DNA of 36,320 bases from Cylindrodendrum hubeiense (GCA_014621425.1 JAANBB010000405.1:1-36320); one strand, 5' to 3'. Positions 12,306 through 22,843 are shown, counted from the stretch's first letter. Translations and numbers: made by a program. Notes: generated from the letters alone by a model not told the origin.

Positions 12306-13465
12306 ATGGTGAAGCGGCCACACGAGGCCATCTCGTCCGACATACCAGCGGACCCAGAGGACATGGTCTTCGAGAAGCTCGCTCCGGATGGAGACGTGGT
12401 TTTCGTCCTGGGAAATGGATCTACAAGGGTCCAGGTCAGCTCAGGCGTTATGAAAGCCGCCTCTCCAGTCTTTGCTGTCATGTTGGGGCCAAATTTTAAG
12501 GAAGGACACGAGTTGGCTACCTCCCACGGACAACCAGTCGACATCCCGTTACCAGGCGACGATCCCAAATTCCTCATCCCTATCTGTCGCATCGTCCATT
12601 TCCAACATGGACTGAGAGAACAGCTACCAACACCAGAGGACTCACTGCGCATCTTCAAAATCGCCGAAAAATACGACATGGTTCCCGCTATATCATTCTG
12701 CTTCGAGGCTTGGATCAGGAGATATCTGGTCGCCGCACGCCGCAAGACTCATGTCCAGCAGCCGACAACGTTCAAGGCAGCAGAGAAACTGGTCACCGCA
12801 CAAAGGGAGCTTGATAAAAAGGGAGCCTGTAACCTGCGAAGTGATCAGCTCTCTCTTCTGTTGTTATTGTGCTATGAGTTTAGGGACAATATGCATTTCC
12901 GTGACATCAGCAAACGCATCATCCAGGAGCACATCGGCTCCTTCATAACTTTTGTCGCTCAAATAAAAACCAAGACTGAAGGACTTGTCGATACTGCTAC
13001 ATTATACAAGATAGCAGGTAAGCCCATGGCCGAGATAAACACCAGCCTGCCATCATATGTGTATGCTAACGGTACCCCATCACAGGTGCTCTCCAAGAAA
13101 AACGGACTCAACTGTTCGCTGAAGCTGCCAGTTGTCTCAAAACCAACATGTTCATCTGGATGCAATGTCATCGTCAATTCGAAGACGCGGATTTATCGTA
13201 TTATTTTACTGATTTGAGGAAGTATGGCAGACGCAGTCTTCTCATTAATGAACACCGCATCGCCCAAATCTACTCACTTCACGAGTTCACTCTTTGCATC
13301 CGAGGTTTCCAGCCTGGAGCTGGCTGGGAAACCAACGGGATTGGCTCAAGAGATTTCTGCGATCAACTAGAAAAGGAACTTGGTCTGTTTGAGAACGGCA
13401 TCCGTGGGCTTTGCCTGCCTTGCCTTCAGAAAGGTCAGGCTGAATGTGTGGGCAAGCACGATTAG
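12306..13465 (+). CDS. BTB/POZ-domain protein 2
   Basis: Exons 12306-13017 and 13086-13465 give 363 residues. The 68-nt intron has donor GTAAGC and acceptor ATCACAG, and the junction restores YKIAG-ALQEK. The BTB core is clear: FEKLAPDGDVVFVLGN (22-37), then TRVQVSSGVMKAASPVFAVMLG, with FKEG just after and a helical segment LRIFKIAEKYDM (114-125) that matches the end of fungal BTB domains. The remainder is helical and Cys-containing, ending near LCLPCLQKG (Cys pair), comparable to the CLDC pair near the end of BTB protein 1. No second known domain is visible. BTB proteins usually dimerise and may act as cullin-3 adaptors or in transcription; nothing here decides between these. It is a divergent paralogue of the 9927 gene on the same strand. 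The ATG at 12306 has the favourable context CGACCATGG. Confidence 0.85.
13018..13085 (+). other. BTB gene 2 intron
   Basis: A 68-nt phase-1 intron with donor GTAAGCCC and acceptor CATCACAG. The unspliced frame runs on to a stop at 13217 with unrelated sequence. Confidence 0.85.
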
Positions 13466-13865
13466 GCTTCTTTTCGAACAAGAAAGTGAGTGGCTGATGG
13501 CTCTCTGGGGTTTGGGTCATAGTTCTTTTCACTTCGCATAGAGATTAATCACTGAAACATTTCTTGATCTCCTCCATCTTGAAATGTGCTGCTGGTTTCT
13601 GTTACTCAATCCCGCATCACAGTTCATCTTGCCAACATCTTCAGATGGGATACCGCACAAATAAGTGTCGTAATGGATTTAGATGGCCAGGAAAGCATCG
13701 TTGGATCCGGAATATCCCCCCCCTTCATTTGGTGAACCTTTGTTGTGTTCCTCAGAGTCAAGCCGCACCTTTAGGGAAGATGCTCACCGAAGCCCCACCA
13801 AGAATTCGCTGGCTCACCTTAACTTTCTAAATCAACTTCTCACCCGCAAACTCACACCAACAACG
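13466..13865. other. intergenic: BTB 2 3' end and TFIIIC-subunit promoter
   Basis: A 400-bp spacer between two plus-strand genes. An in-frame ATG at 13683 would add 61 residues to the next protein. I disfavour it because the added sequence is low quality, whereas MRTRKSNRSK at 13866 looks like a natural N terminus. Confidence 0.55.
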
Positions 13866-16054
13866 ATGAGGACGCGCAAGTCAAACCGCTCAAAGAGCTA
13901 CGCCGTCGAAAAATACGACTTCGAGGGAAGCTCCGAAGAGGACATCGTCCACAAGCGCGACAAGAAGGCCGACGCGGATGACGATAATTTCGAAGCCGTT
14001 GCGGCCGCTGCCGCAGAGGAGAGCGCCGCCGAAGATGACATCGCTTTCGAGCGCGAAGCCATAGAGTCGGACGCCTCAGTGAGCGATCCAGAGGGCATCC
14101 CCGACAGGTTTTCCCGCCAGCGCATCAAGCTCATCCGGCCGTTCAATGTCCGCGCCATCGGCGTCACTGGCTATCTCGACGTCGAGCCTGTCGCTGCCGA
14201 CGGGCGCATCGTGAGGGCGTACTGCGGACCGTATGACCGCAGCCTTCGGGGTCATCCGCTTGTGGAGATGTGGTACGGGCGACATCAAGGAGGCATCAAG
14301 ATGGCGCATGGTATGCTGGACAGGTGGATGGATTGGACCGTGTTGCCGCCACGGGCGAAGGTGGATGAGCTGGCGCAGAGGGACAGAGGCGTCTGGTCGC
14401 CCAACTTCTTCGAGAGGGAGGCTTACAATGCTGAGCATTGGTACGAGCGGGTAAATGAGAGCATGCCAAAGGATGAGTCTTTTCTGCGATTGTCCGATGA
14501 GGAAGCTCAACCCTACCAATTCGAGCGAGGGGCGATGCCAGTACTGATGGGACGACATGACTCCCAGCGGGAAATCTTGTTTAATGCTGGCGATGCATAC
14601 TCACTCTCCCAATCCGGGCTACCATTCGACCAAGATACTTCCGACGCCAAGATTGTCGCAGGCTGGATGCTCGACGCAGGCGGCATCGTCACCAGCATGG
14701 ACTGGGCACCTCGACAAACCCCGAACGCCCCCCAACTCCTAGCAATGTGCGTCATCCCGCAATCCGACCAGGAGCACTACGACTTTGAAAAGGAGTCCGT
14801 AAAGTCTGACTTCCAGAAGCACGGCGTCGTCCAGCTGTGGGAGTTTGAGGGAGAGCGAGCGGACGACGGCTTCGTGCGGCCGTCTTCCAAGCGACCAATG
14901 CTCCGAAAGACGATATGTCTTGAGCATGGCCGCGCACGGAGGGTAAAATGGAGTCCTGCTTGTGGATTGTTGGCAGTTATTTGTGGAGATGGGAATGTCT
15001 ATGTCATCGAGGCGGGTGATGAGGGAGACGGGAGCTATGGTGAGAAGTCCTCCTTTGCTGAATCAACATTTCTAACAACTTATCAGGCAAACTACAACAG
15101 CCGATGGCCATATTCGGATTAGAGGAAGAAGAGAGCATCAATCCAACGGCTATTACGTGGATCAACTTCAATCGTCTCGTGGTCGGCTACTCGGACGGCT
15201 CAATCGCCCTCTGGTCCATCCGTCCTAGTCGTCTCCTCTCGCGACACCCTGTCCATCACAACATCGTTCTCGACCTCGTCTCAGGCTACCCATCTATGCC
15301 GTACATAATTGCCTCTTATCCCGTCGGCGGAACCGTGAGGCTCATCGACCTGCGAGCTCCAAGCTCGGAGTCAACCGAGGTCCAGGCCCTCACCGTCGCA
15401 TCGCAGCCCAACCTTCTCGGATACAGCGATCACCTCCTTGGCTTCTTCTCTACGTACCCCTCGGCTGGTGTGCTTAACACGCAAGTTGGCTTCATGCATC
15501 ACGCCCAATACCCCATCGCCCGTCGTGTCTTCACCGGGCAAAGCTTCCCCTCCTGTCTCTCCGTTGGACGCACGCACCCGTATCTTCTCATAGGCTCCGT
15601 GGATGGCTCGCTGTGGGCTCTGAACCCACAGGTCGAGATATTCACCACCCGGCGCGAGCCCTCTGATCGTATCAGGATTTTCCAGCACGAGCATCGACCG
15701 GCAAAGTTCTTCCCAAAGGATTCCCCAGCAGGAGTGCGCGGCGTGTCGCAGGTACTACAGGGTTTTGTTTTAGAACGGAATGTCAACCCCAAGACAGACT
15801 TCAAGCCCCCAGTCAAGAAGGGCAAGAAGGTGAAGAAGAAGGAGGCCGAGGCAGTCCGCGCGGATGACGAGGAGGATGGGGCCGGCCCGTCAGATCCCAC
15901 TCGAGCAGTTGTCTATGAGCCGTTGACGAGAATCACGGTAGTGGAATGGAACCCAAACGAAGAATACGGGTGTTGGGCGGCAGCGGCAATGGGCTCAGGT
16001 TTGGTAAGGGTCATGGATCTCGGGCTGGACAGAATAGGCGATGATACCACATAG
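13866..16054 (+). CDS. sfc6: TFIIIC subunit, Tfc6/Sfc6-like WD-repeat protein
   Basis: Exons 13866-15039 and 15087-16054 give 713 residues. The 47-nt intron has donor GTGAGAAG, branch CTAAC and acceptor TTATCAG. TFIIIC binds the A and B boxes of tRNA genes and recruits TFIIIB for RNA polymerase III; the tau-91/Sfc6 subunit works with tau-138 on the B box. The N terminus is basic (MRTRKSNRSKSY), followed by an acidic, Ala-rich disordered segment to about residue 80. A large beta-propeller of divergent WD repeats follows, for example VVQLWEFEG, LAVICGDGNVYVIE, LVVGYSDGSIALWSI, GGTVRLIDLRA, LIGSVDGSLWALNP and SGLVRVMDLG. A Lys-rich then acidic loop (about 634-655) interrupts the last blade, as in fungal orthologues I recall. 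The gene is convergent with the PAQR gene, whose stop is 48 bp away. Family assignment is by pattern recognition; a different WD-repeat nuclear protein is possible. Confidence 0.82.
15040..15086 (+). other. TFIIIC-subunit intron
   Basis: A 47-nt phase-1 intron with donor GTGAGAAGTC, branch CTAAC and acceptor TTATCAG. It falls inside the beta-propeller coding region. Confidence 0.9.
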
Positions 16055-16102
16055 GCGATACGACGAATTGATATATGAACAAAGGCTCCATGGCAAAGCG
16101 TG
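16055..16102. other. 48-bp convergent gap between two stop codons
   Basis: Only 48 bp separate the stop of the TFIIIC-subunit gene (16054) and the stop of the PAQR gene (16103). Their mature transcripts almost certainly overlap at the 3' ends as antisense pairs. Confidence 0.8.
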
Positions 16103-17167
16103 TTAACCCTCGAGGCACTGGGACCTCATGACGGTGTGAAGGTGGTCGAATGCCTTGGCCATGCCGTAAAAGTGTGTCACGGCCGCCATGATGACGAACA
16201 TGTGGAAGATCTGGTGAGAGCTGCCCCAGATGTCAAACACGACGGGGAAACTCCTCTCCGGCCACCGGAACTGTTCGTTATTAGCAAGGTGCGGGAGAAC
16301 TCATCGGGTGCGGCGAGACATACAGCGTAGAGGAAGGCACCAAAGATGTACATGGCGCCGTGGAGGACGACCAAGCTAAGGCTCATGCGATTCTCCATGC
16401 CCTGGACCCCGTAAATGAGGCAGCCGTGGATAACAGGGACAACACCGGAGAGGCCAAGAGCAACGAACATCAAGGTGCGGTAAGGTCTCCATGTCGGAGT
16501 GCGGAAGCGTTCAACCCATGAGACGAGCCCACAGCCGGCGCCCAGGGAGCAAATCTTGACCATGTTAGTAGGTGCTTCACCTCAGCCCCGAGGGGTCCGG
16601 GTCACTCACAGCATATAGATAAATCGTCATTAAACTCGGCCTGCAGAAGAAGCCATAGTACATGGCCGGGAAATAGCTCCCAACGATCAATGCCACGATG
16701 CCCGTATAGTCGAGCTTGTTTCCCCACTTGGCCACCATATCGCTGTGGTTCGACAGTGTGTGGAACGTCGCGCTCATGCTCAGGCACAGCACGGCACCGC
16801 CAAAGAAGCAGCCAAAGACAAACACGTCGGCGGAAGTCGCCGTCTCGTAGCGCGGCTGGACCACATGGTAGACATACGCGCCGGTACCCAGGGAGACAAT
16901 TGCACCGAGAAGATGGGTCCAGATGTTGACAGACTCGTTATGCAGGTAGAAGAGGGAGCGCAGGGAGTGCGCGTACGAGGATTGCGACTGGCGGTAGCCG
17001 GTGAGAATGTAGGCATTGTCGCGGCGCCAGGCGGGGAGGTCGTCCCAGAGGATTAGCAGGGACTGCTCGACCCTTTGCTCAATCGATTTGGCGGTGCTGA
17101 GGAGGGATTCCGAGCTGGAGGGGCGTCGTTGGCGCACGCCATCTACTTGTTGATATGGGCTGGCCAT
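16103..17167 (-). CDS. PAQR/Izh-family seven-helix membrane protein (adiponectin-receptor-like)
   Basis: Exons 17167-16610, 16554-16324 and 16270-16103 give 318 residues. The introns are 55 nt (branch TACTAAC, acceptor GTCAAG) and 53 nt (donor GTATGT, acceptor GAACAG). The family spans adiponectin receptors, progestin receptors and yeast Izh1-4. Members act as zinc-dependent ceramidase-like enzymes or regulate zinc and sterol homeostasis at cell membranes. Signature elements are all present: a cytosolic N terminus, ILTGYR (54-59), HNESVNIWTHLLG (76-88), SATFH with zinc ligand His136, KLDYTGI, and the final helix HQIFHMF with ligands His282 and His286. FDIWGSSHQ precedes the last helices. The length is typical for Izh-like proteins. 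The C terminus lacks a long tail. It runs convergently into the TFIIIC-subunit gene. Which Izh subtype it is cannot be decided. Confidence 0.94.
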
Positions 17168-17929
17168 GATGGTATGAGAAGATATGAGAGGAAGACGGTT
17201 TTAGAGCTGGGTGGTGTAACACTTGAAAAAGCTACGTTGCGCCTGTTGCCATTCCGAGACACGAAAGCAATTGTGAGTGGTCCTGATTCTCTAGTTTATA
17301 TAAAGATCGCTGGATCTTCAGTAGATGGGTCCTCTGATCTGATGCAATGAGTTGAGCAGCCGGTGCCCCGTGTTGCCATTGTTGGCCAGGGTGCTTTTGT
17401 TGGGACAGGCACATGGAAAAGACACGCAGCGCAGCACAGCGACGCTCCCGAGGCTAGACGACGCTCTAGGATAGTCTGCCCACTAAAAAGTAAATGGAAG
17501 ATCCTCCTTCGAGGAAAGTCTTTTACAGGATTCCGACGGACTATGCAGGCGACTATCATGAGCTGTTGTGAGAGCTTTTGTTGTTGTCCAGAGTCGAGTT
17601 GGTCGTTGGGGGGAGGCTCTTTGCTCTCCATCACCGCTGAAGCCTCGGAGCGGGATATACAAGGAGGAGCATATGGGCAGATTATGGCAAAAGCATCACC
17701 AACAAGAGACAACACTCAAAACAAGTACGTCACAGGCAATACGCGTCTAGTTAGGTCAGCTTTTTTGTGTCACGGCATGGATTTCATTTCTCGTCAACCA
17801 TCAGAGTGCATGTCCCAGCGTCTAGAACACCAGCCGGTAAGCCTGGCTTCTGCTGCCTCGGCTTGCGCCATCGCCACCACCTTGACACCGTTCGCCGCAA
17901 TCATGCAACCACAATATCCAAAAGCGCAT
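17168..17929. other. intergenic: PAQR promoter and TMA7 3' region
   Basis: This 762-bp stretch between two minus-strand genes contains the TATA-like element at 17295 but no gene I can support. A long open plus-strand frame (17363-18055) overlaps TMA7 coding sequence on the opposite strand and shows no family motif, so I treat it as chance. Confidence 0.6.
17295..17304 (-). promoter_or_regulatory. TATA-like element of the PAQR gene
   Basis: The near-palindrome TTTATATAAA lies about 130 bp upstream of the PAQR start codon (17167) in otherwise GC-rich sequence. Position and sequence fit a TATA box. Use on the minus strand is inferred from the neighbouring gene. Confidence 0.45.
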
Positions 17930-18353
17930 TTACTTCTTGCCGCTCTTCTTGATGCCCTGAGCACCGGTGTTGAGGGGGCCCTTGCCGCCAGCCTTGGACG
18001 CCATCTCCTTGCGAGCCTTCTCCTCTGTAGGGTAGTAATCGTCGTGTCAGCCTAAACGGGTTCCTGTTTCACCTCGCGGGCGTGGGCGCGACCTGCAGTG
18101 GCCTGCCCGCGACGGTTCGAGGGTTCTGGGAGGGGGGTTTGTTCGTACCGGCGCGCTTCTTCTCGAGGTAGGCCAGGTCATCTTCGTCGAGCTCCTTGTT
18201 GGCCTTCTTGGCCGCCTTGAGGGGCTTGGCCTTGCCGCCTGTTGTGGTTGGAGGGGTTAGTCTCTGGCTATGGCGGGGTGATGCGATGGAATAATGATTG
18301 AGGTTAGAGGACAGAGGGAGAGAAGACTTACCTTCTCGGTTGTTGCCACCCAT
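17930..18353 (-). CDS. TMA7: translation machinery-associated protein 7
   Basis: Three small exons, 18353-18332, 18238-18149 and 18024-17930, give 68 residues. Introns are 93 nt (donor GTAAGT, acceptor CAACAG) and 124 nt (donor GTACGA, acceptor CTACAG). The protein begins MGGNNREGGKAKPLKAAKK and contains the family core ELDEDDLAYLEKKRAEEKA, then KGPLNTGAQGIKKSGKK at the end. TMA7 (human CCDC72) is a very small, highly conserved, Lys-rich protein that co-purifies with ribosomes; yeast lacking it shows altered translation. The length equals the family norm (about 64-70). The first exon encodes only seven full codons, so simple ORF finding misses it. Its leader contains no minus-strand ATG for roughly 300 nt. 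It shares a divergent promoter region with the PRP4 kinase gene. Confidence 0.96.
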
Positions 18354-19148
18354 GATGATTGTTTGACTGGTGTTGTTTTGGCGGAAATGAAGAATAGAGT
18401 AATAGCGAGATAAACAGAGAACGAGGAAGTGCTGTGGCGAAGGAGTCGTCGCAGCAAAGTCAGTCAGCGGCGGAGTGGAAGACCCTTCCGTCCCTCCCCC
18501 ACAGACCACCGGCCACCGACCACCGACCACAGACCACAGCGCCAGAGCCAACTGAGGAGGCAACCGACAGGCGGTGAATCCACTAACAAGGCGCTGTTTA
18601 CGCGCTGTGCGATAAGCCGCACTGGCAGTGCGCGATAAGGGTCTTCCGGGGCTTACCTAATCGGGCATGGATCCAGAATTTTCCTGCGCCGTCGCAGTCA
18701 TTCTCTCCAGGTGCCAGTGTCCGAAGCGCAGCCACGCGACTCCATCCGACGTTACGTCAAAGTCTGGAGACTACCAACGACATCAACTCTTGAAGTCACC
18801 AACGGCCCCAGGCAGACACACGCACAGACAAAAGATAGGACAGCCCTGTAGGCATCCCCATCGTCACTGACCCTTACATTATCCCCCTCTCCTTCCTATC
18901 TCTGTTTCTCCTCCTCCTCCCATCGTCGTTTCAATCCGCTTCCAGCTACTATCCTGTCCACCCACCCCCCGCCCAACCCTCTCCTCAACTTCGACCTTGA
19001 GCCTAGTAGGAGTCACCACACATCCGGTTGGGCTCTTCTCCCATTGCGCTCTGTCTTCCCAGTTCGCTTTGCTGACTCGTCTTGCCTCCTTCTCTCCCTC
19101 AAGGCCTACCTATCACAGAGGATTTCGATCCGTCACACGTCAGTGAGC
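18354..19148. promoter_or_regulatory. divergent promoter/leader region, TMA7 / PRP4 kinase
   Basis: A 795-bp region between divergent start codons. On the plus strand the 479 nt at 18670-19148 contain no ATG and become strongly pyrimidine-rich from about 18880, the typical look of a fungal 5' leader; this supports the PRP4 start. A CCACCGA-type microsatellite lies at 18501-18540. It should serve both genes. Confidence 0.6.
18501..18540. repeat. short tandem repeat, GACCACC/GACCACA type
   Basis: About five imperfect copies of a 7-bp unit (GACCACC, GGCCACC, GACCACC, GACCACA, GACCACA) in the shared TMA7/PRP4 promoter. It is a simple repeat, though its position near two start sites could affect promoter DNA. 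Confidence 0.7.
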
Positions 19149-22100
19149 ATGGCGTCCAGTTCGGACGAGGGCGAGATCGTCGAGAACGGCGTTGAGGATT
19201 TGAAGGCAACTTCACTTCAGCACCCTAGAGGAAGCGGTGTTGACCGTCAAGACAGACATCGAAGTAGACTCTCGACTCCAGACCACGACTCGGCCTCTAG
19301 GCACAGCAACGCCTCGCGACGAAGCCCGTCGCCACGCGGCTACAAACGCCAACGCGACGACAAAGACCGAGAAAGGGAAAAGGACAGGGACAGAGATTAC
19401 TACTCCGGTAGGCCCCGCGATCAAGATTCGAGAAACTTCCGCTCCCATTACGATGATGCCCGGCGTGACGATCCCAGGAGGCCCCGCGTCTCCTACGACG
19501 ACCTAGACCGGCCTGCGTCCCGCGACAACCGTAATAACCGCGACCGCGAGAGGAGCCGCGACAGAGATGGCTTCCGGGATAGGGAACGTGATTGGAATTC
19601 CAACAAGCGCCCCCGAAATCGGAGCAGGTCCCCCCAGCGGCCAAAGCGTGCCGAAAAGGGCAGGTTCGATCGTTTCGTCAGAGAAGGCCAATACGACCGG
19701 CGTGAGGACTCCAGAGGGTTGAAGTACGACGACGACCGCAGCTCTCGAGATGTTGGTTATGCGTCCAAAAGGACCACTGTAGGAGAGGCTTCACACGCCA
19801 AAGAAAACGATGCTAAACCGGACAAAGGGAATGCAAATGGACATGGTTATTCCAAGACTTCCCAGAGGTACGTTGCCCGACTTCATTGTAGAGTTTCAGA
19901 CCAAAACTAACTAAGGAGTAGGGAATCTCTCGTCCAACCAGAAACCGAGGACTTCGAGGAGCCTGAGCCCGTCGACGAAGAGGCTGAGATCGAACGGCGT
20001 CGCAAACGACGTGAGGAAATCCTCGCCAAGTCTAGCTCTGCAACACCACTCCTTCTTCACGCCGTTGGTGCAGCTAGCAAGGCTCGCGCTGCGTCACCTG
20101 CGTCCATGCAACTCGATAGCTTCATGAAGTCTCAGTCCGAAATTACTACCCCAAGAACACCTCGATCTAGTATGTTGTTTCTCTTCCGTTCCATAGAAGA
20201 GCGAAGGCTAACCGACTCTTCAGACCTAGCATCACCTCGTTCACCCGGATCTCACGATGAGCCGTCCCCTGGTGGAATCAACCTCCTCGACGACACAGCG
20301 CTGATGAACTCCTATGGAAAGGTCAAGGTTGATGATGAGGATGGTCCCTCTGCCGCCGACTACGATCCCACAGTTGACATGAAAGAAGACGAGAAACGTG
20401 GTGAGCTTAAGCATGGACATGTCGTACTTCACGGTGAGCACGTGGTCACGATCACGGAACAGCAGCCGCAAGAAGATAAGCAGGAAGAACCCAAGCAAGA
20501 AAAGCCTGAGAAGTCATCTGGCGGCGACGAAGACGAAGACTTCGACATGTTCGCCGAGGACTTTGACGAGGACAAGTACGCAACCAAGCCCACAGCCGCT
20601 CCGGAAGGCCTCGAGGCCAATGGCTCAGCACCCGATAACCAGGCAGTCACCAAGGGCGGTATTCTCGAGGGCGATGACAAGGACGGATACTACAAGATCC
20701 GAATTGGTGAGGTGCTTAACGGACGCTATCAGATCCAGGCAACTCTAGGAAAGGGTATGTTCTCAGGCGTGGCTAGCGCTCTCGACATCACGACAAAACA
20801 GATGGTGGCGATCAAAATGATGCGCAACAACGATGCCCTCCGTAAGGGAGGCTACACTGAGATTGCCATCTTGCAGAAGCTCAACGATGCGGATCCCGAG
20901 AACCGGAAGCACATGGTCAAGTTCGAGCGGTCATTCGACTTCAACGGTCATCTCTGCATGGTCTTTGAGAGCCTCAGCCTGAACCTGCGTGAAGTCTTGC
21001 GCAAGTTTGGCAACAACGTGGGTATCAACTTGGGCGCAACCCGAACGTACGCCTACCAGATCTTTGTAGCCCTCGCCCATATGCGCAAGTGCAGCATCAT
21101 CCATGCTGATCTTAAACCCGACAACATCTTGGTAAGCCCTCTCTAGTCTTTGAATGCGGAGACAACTGCTAACTTGGAATAGGTCAATGAAAACCGCAAC
21201 GTACTGAAGATTTGTGATTTGGGCACTGCCATCGACCGATCTGATGCCGCAACAGCACACACGGAAATCACGCCGTATCTAGTGAGCCGATTCTACCGCG
21301 CGCCGGAAGTCATCCTTGGTATGCCATACGACTATGCCGTTGACATGTGGTCCATCGGCTGCACGCTGTATGAGCTGTACACAGGCAAGATCCTGTTTAC
21401 GGGTGACAGCAACAACCAGATGCTCAAGGCCATCATGGAGATCCGTGGCAGGTTGACGCCAAAGCTGTTCAAACGTGGCCAGCTGGCGGGCGTACACTTC
21501 GACGACATGGGACAATTTGTCAGCGTCGAGCGAGACAAGGTCCTCAATAAGGTATGTTCAAGTTTATTTCTATTTTTTGTTATTGTTTTCTCTACCCTCT
21601 CCTACTCCCTTGTCACAATTGCCAAGCGCCCGTCCACGTTTCTCGGACCCTCCGTGCAGGTGGCTTCTATTTTGAGACAGCAGACGAGAGTGGGTTTTGG
21701 GGTCCGTTGGCTTGGGAATGGGGCTCTGTCAGTGTAAGCGCTTAGGTTGCATCCCTTGCAGCTGAAGCGAAGCGCCCAGACCCAGACCCGTGTGGGGAGT
21801 GTCAGGTTCAGCCAACGTCATCCAGCCAACACCATCTGGGGATACTGAATCTAGACCTTCCTGGGGGGCCAGCCACCCGAGGAAAGACAGATCAGATGGC
21901 CTGTTGGCGGGACACCTACACGCCCGTTGAATGGTTGCCGATCTGGCCGCATCCTTTACCAGCCTCCCGACTCCGCATCTCAGCTCTTCATCTCAGCACC
22001 TGCCATCACTGCCACCACGACCTACATCCCTTGCTGTTGTTGTTGTTGTTTTTGTATGCGACGACATCTGCAGCTCATTCATCTGAACCCCTGCTAGGAC

Positions 22101-22440
22101 CAGGTGGCGACCAAGCGCCCAGCCCCGGTTCATCAGATCTCTCTCACATGATCTCCCCCAGTGTATCCTTGATTAGAAACATGTTGGGGGTCAATTGCTA
22201 ACCAATGCGCGCTTACAGACTGCTGTCCGTACCCTTTCGATGATCAAACCCGCCCGCGACCTGCGGACCCGACTCATGGCCGCGTCGGGAGGGATGAATG
22301 ACGCCGAAACCAGGGATCTGAATCACTTCATCGACCTCTTGGAGCACTGCCTGACGCTCAACCCAGACAAGCGGATCAAACCAGCAGACGCACTGCGACA
22401 CCCATTCTTCACGTCACGAGCGGGGCCTCCGCGGCGGTAA
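19149..22440 (+). CDS. prp4: PRP4-family pre-mRNA splicing kinase (CMGC Ser/Thr kinase)
   Basis: Five exons (19149-19867, 19922-20169, 20224-21131, 21183-21551, 22219-22440) give 821 residues. PRP4 kinase phosphorylates spliceosomal proteins such as Prp1/Prp6 during tri-snRNP activation in the nucleus. Residues 1-240 are an RS/RD/RE-rich splicing-factor-like region. 255-330 contains the conserved EIERRRKRREEILAKSS stretch and SP/TP sites. 400-445 is acidic (DEDEDFDMFAEDFDED). The kinase domain begins at about 485 (GEVLNGRYQI), with glycine loop LGKGMFSGV, VAIK lysine Lys520 and catalytic loop IIHADLKPDN with Asp618. The metal-binding motif is DLG (637-639), and the activation segment ITPYLVSRFYRAPEVI. 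HAD in place of HRD is a PRP4 hallmark, not a defect. The last exon encodes kinase subdomain XI and the C terminus (HPFFTSRAGPPRR). The intron before the last exon is 667 nt, far longer than the other three (51-54 nt). Confidence 0.95.
21552..22218 (+). other. unusually long intron of the PRP4 kinase gene
   Basis: Donor AAG/GTATGT and acceptor CTAACCAATGCGCGCTTACAG bracket 667 nt and keep phase 0. The flanking protein (...DKVLNK then TAVRTLSMIK...) is continuous as in other PRP4 kinases. The interior has many stop codons and a TTGTTGTTGTTG run near 22035, and encodes nothing recognisable. I see no clear snoRNA boxes. Confidence 0.85.
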
Positions 22441-22816
22441 CAAGCTGCGAGGGGGATGGGGATGGGTTATGAGTGGTGTGAGGATAGATGGATCAAAGTT
22501 GTATGACTCGGCCCTTGAAACAATGTATGCCTAGTGGTGGATCACATGAGACCAGGTTAGAAGTGCTCTAGACCTTGGGTAGAACATAATAGAGACAGGA
22601 GTTATTGGTCTACATTGATACCTTGATACCTTGAGGAGCAGTCGTGGTTTCTACCTTGTGTGCGTTGAAAGTGATACAGCTATGCCAGGTCATGCCACCA
22701 TCGTATGTCTAGGTTGAATCGGCGATGAGACTCGATCGTGATGAGCCCGCATGGTTGAGTCTCGGCGTGTTGACATGGACTACGCATGACTAGCATCAAG
22801 TCTTTGATCGCCGTGA

Positions 22817-22843
22817 GCGTCGTGGGCGTCGTAGGCGTCGTGA
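22817..22843. repeat. short tandem repeat, 9-bp unit x3
   Basis: Three near-identical copies of GCGTCGTGG (the second GCGTCGTAG, the third GCGTCGTGA) about 380 bp after the PRP4 stop codon. Non-coding and likely a replication-slippage product. Confidence 0.75.

Noticed and set aside
13683..13865. In-frame upstream ATG giving a longer TFIIIC-subunit protein
   Set aside because: The extra 61 residues look unlike a protein N terminus and lie in the probable leader; MRTRKSNRSK at 13866 is a better start.
17363..18055. 230-codon plus-strand open frame opposite TMA7
   Set aside because: Its end is antisense to clearly conserved TMA7 exon 3 and it shows no motif; open only because of base composition.
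20170..20223. Reading straight through this 54-nt piece of the PRP4 gene, since it stays open in frame
   Set aside because: It has a GTATGT donor, CTAAC branch site and TTCAG acceptor. The inserted residues (MLFLFRSIEE...) break an RS/SP-rich region, so it is an intron whose length happens to be a multiple of three.
19149..22440. HAD in place of HRD and DLG in place of DFG as signs of a dead kinase
   Set aside because: HAD is normal in PRP4 kinases, and the catalytic Asp, VAIK Lys and metal-binding Asp are all present, so activity is expected.
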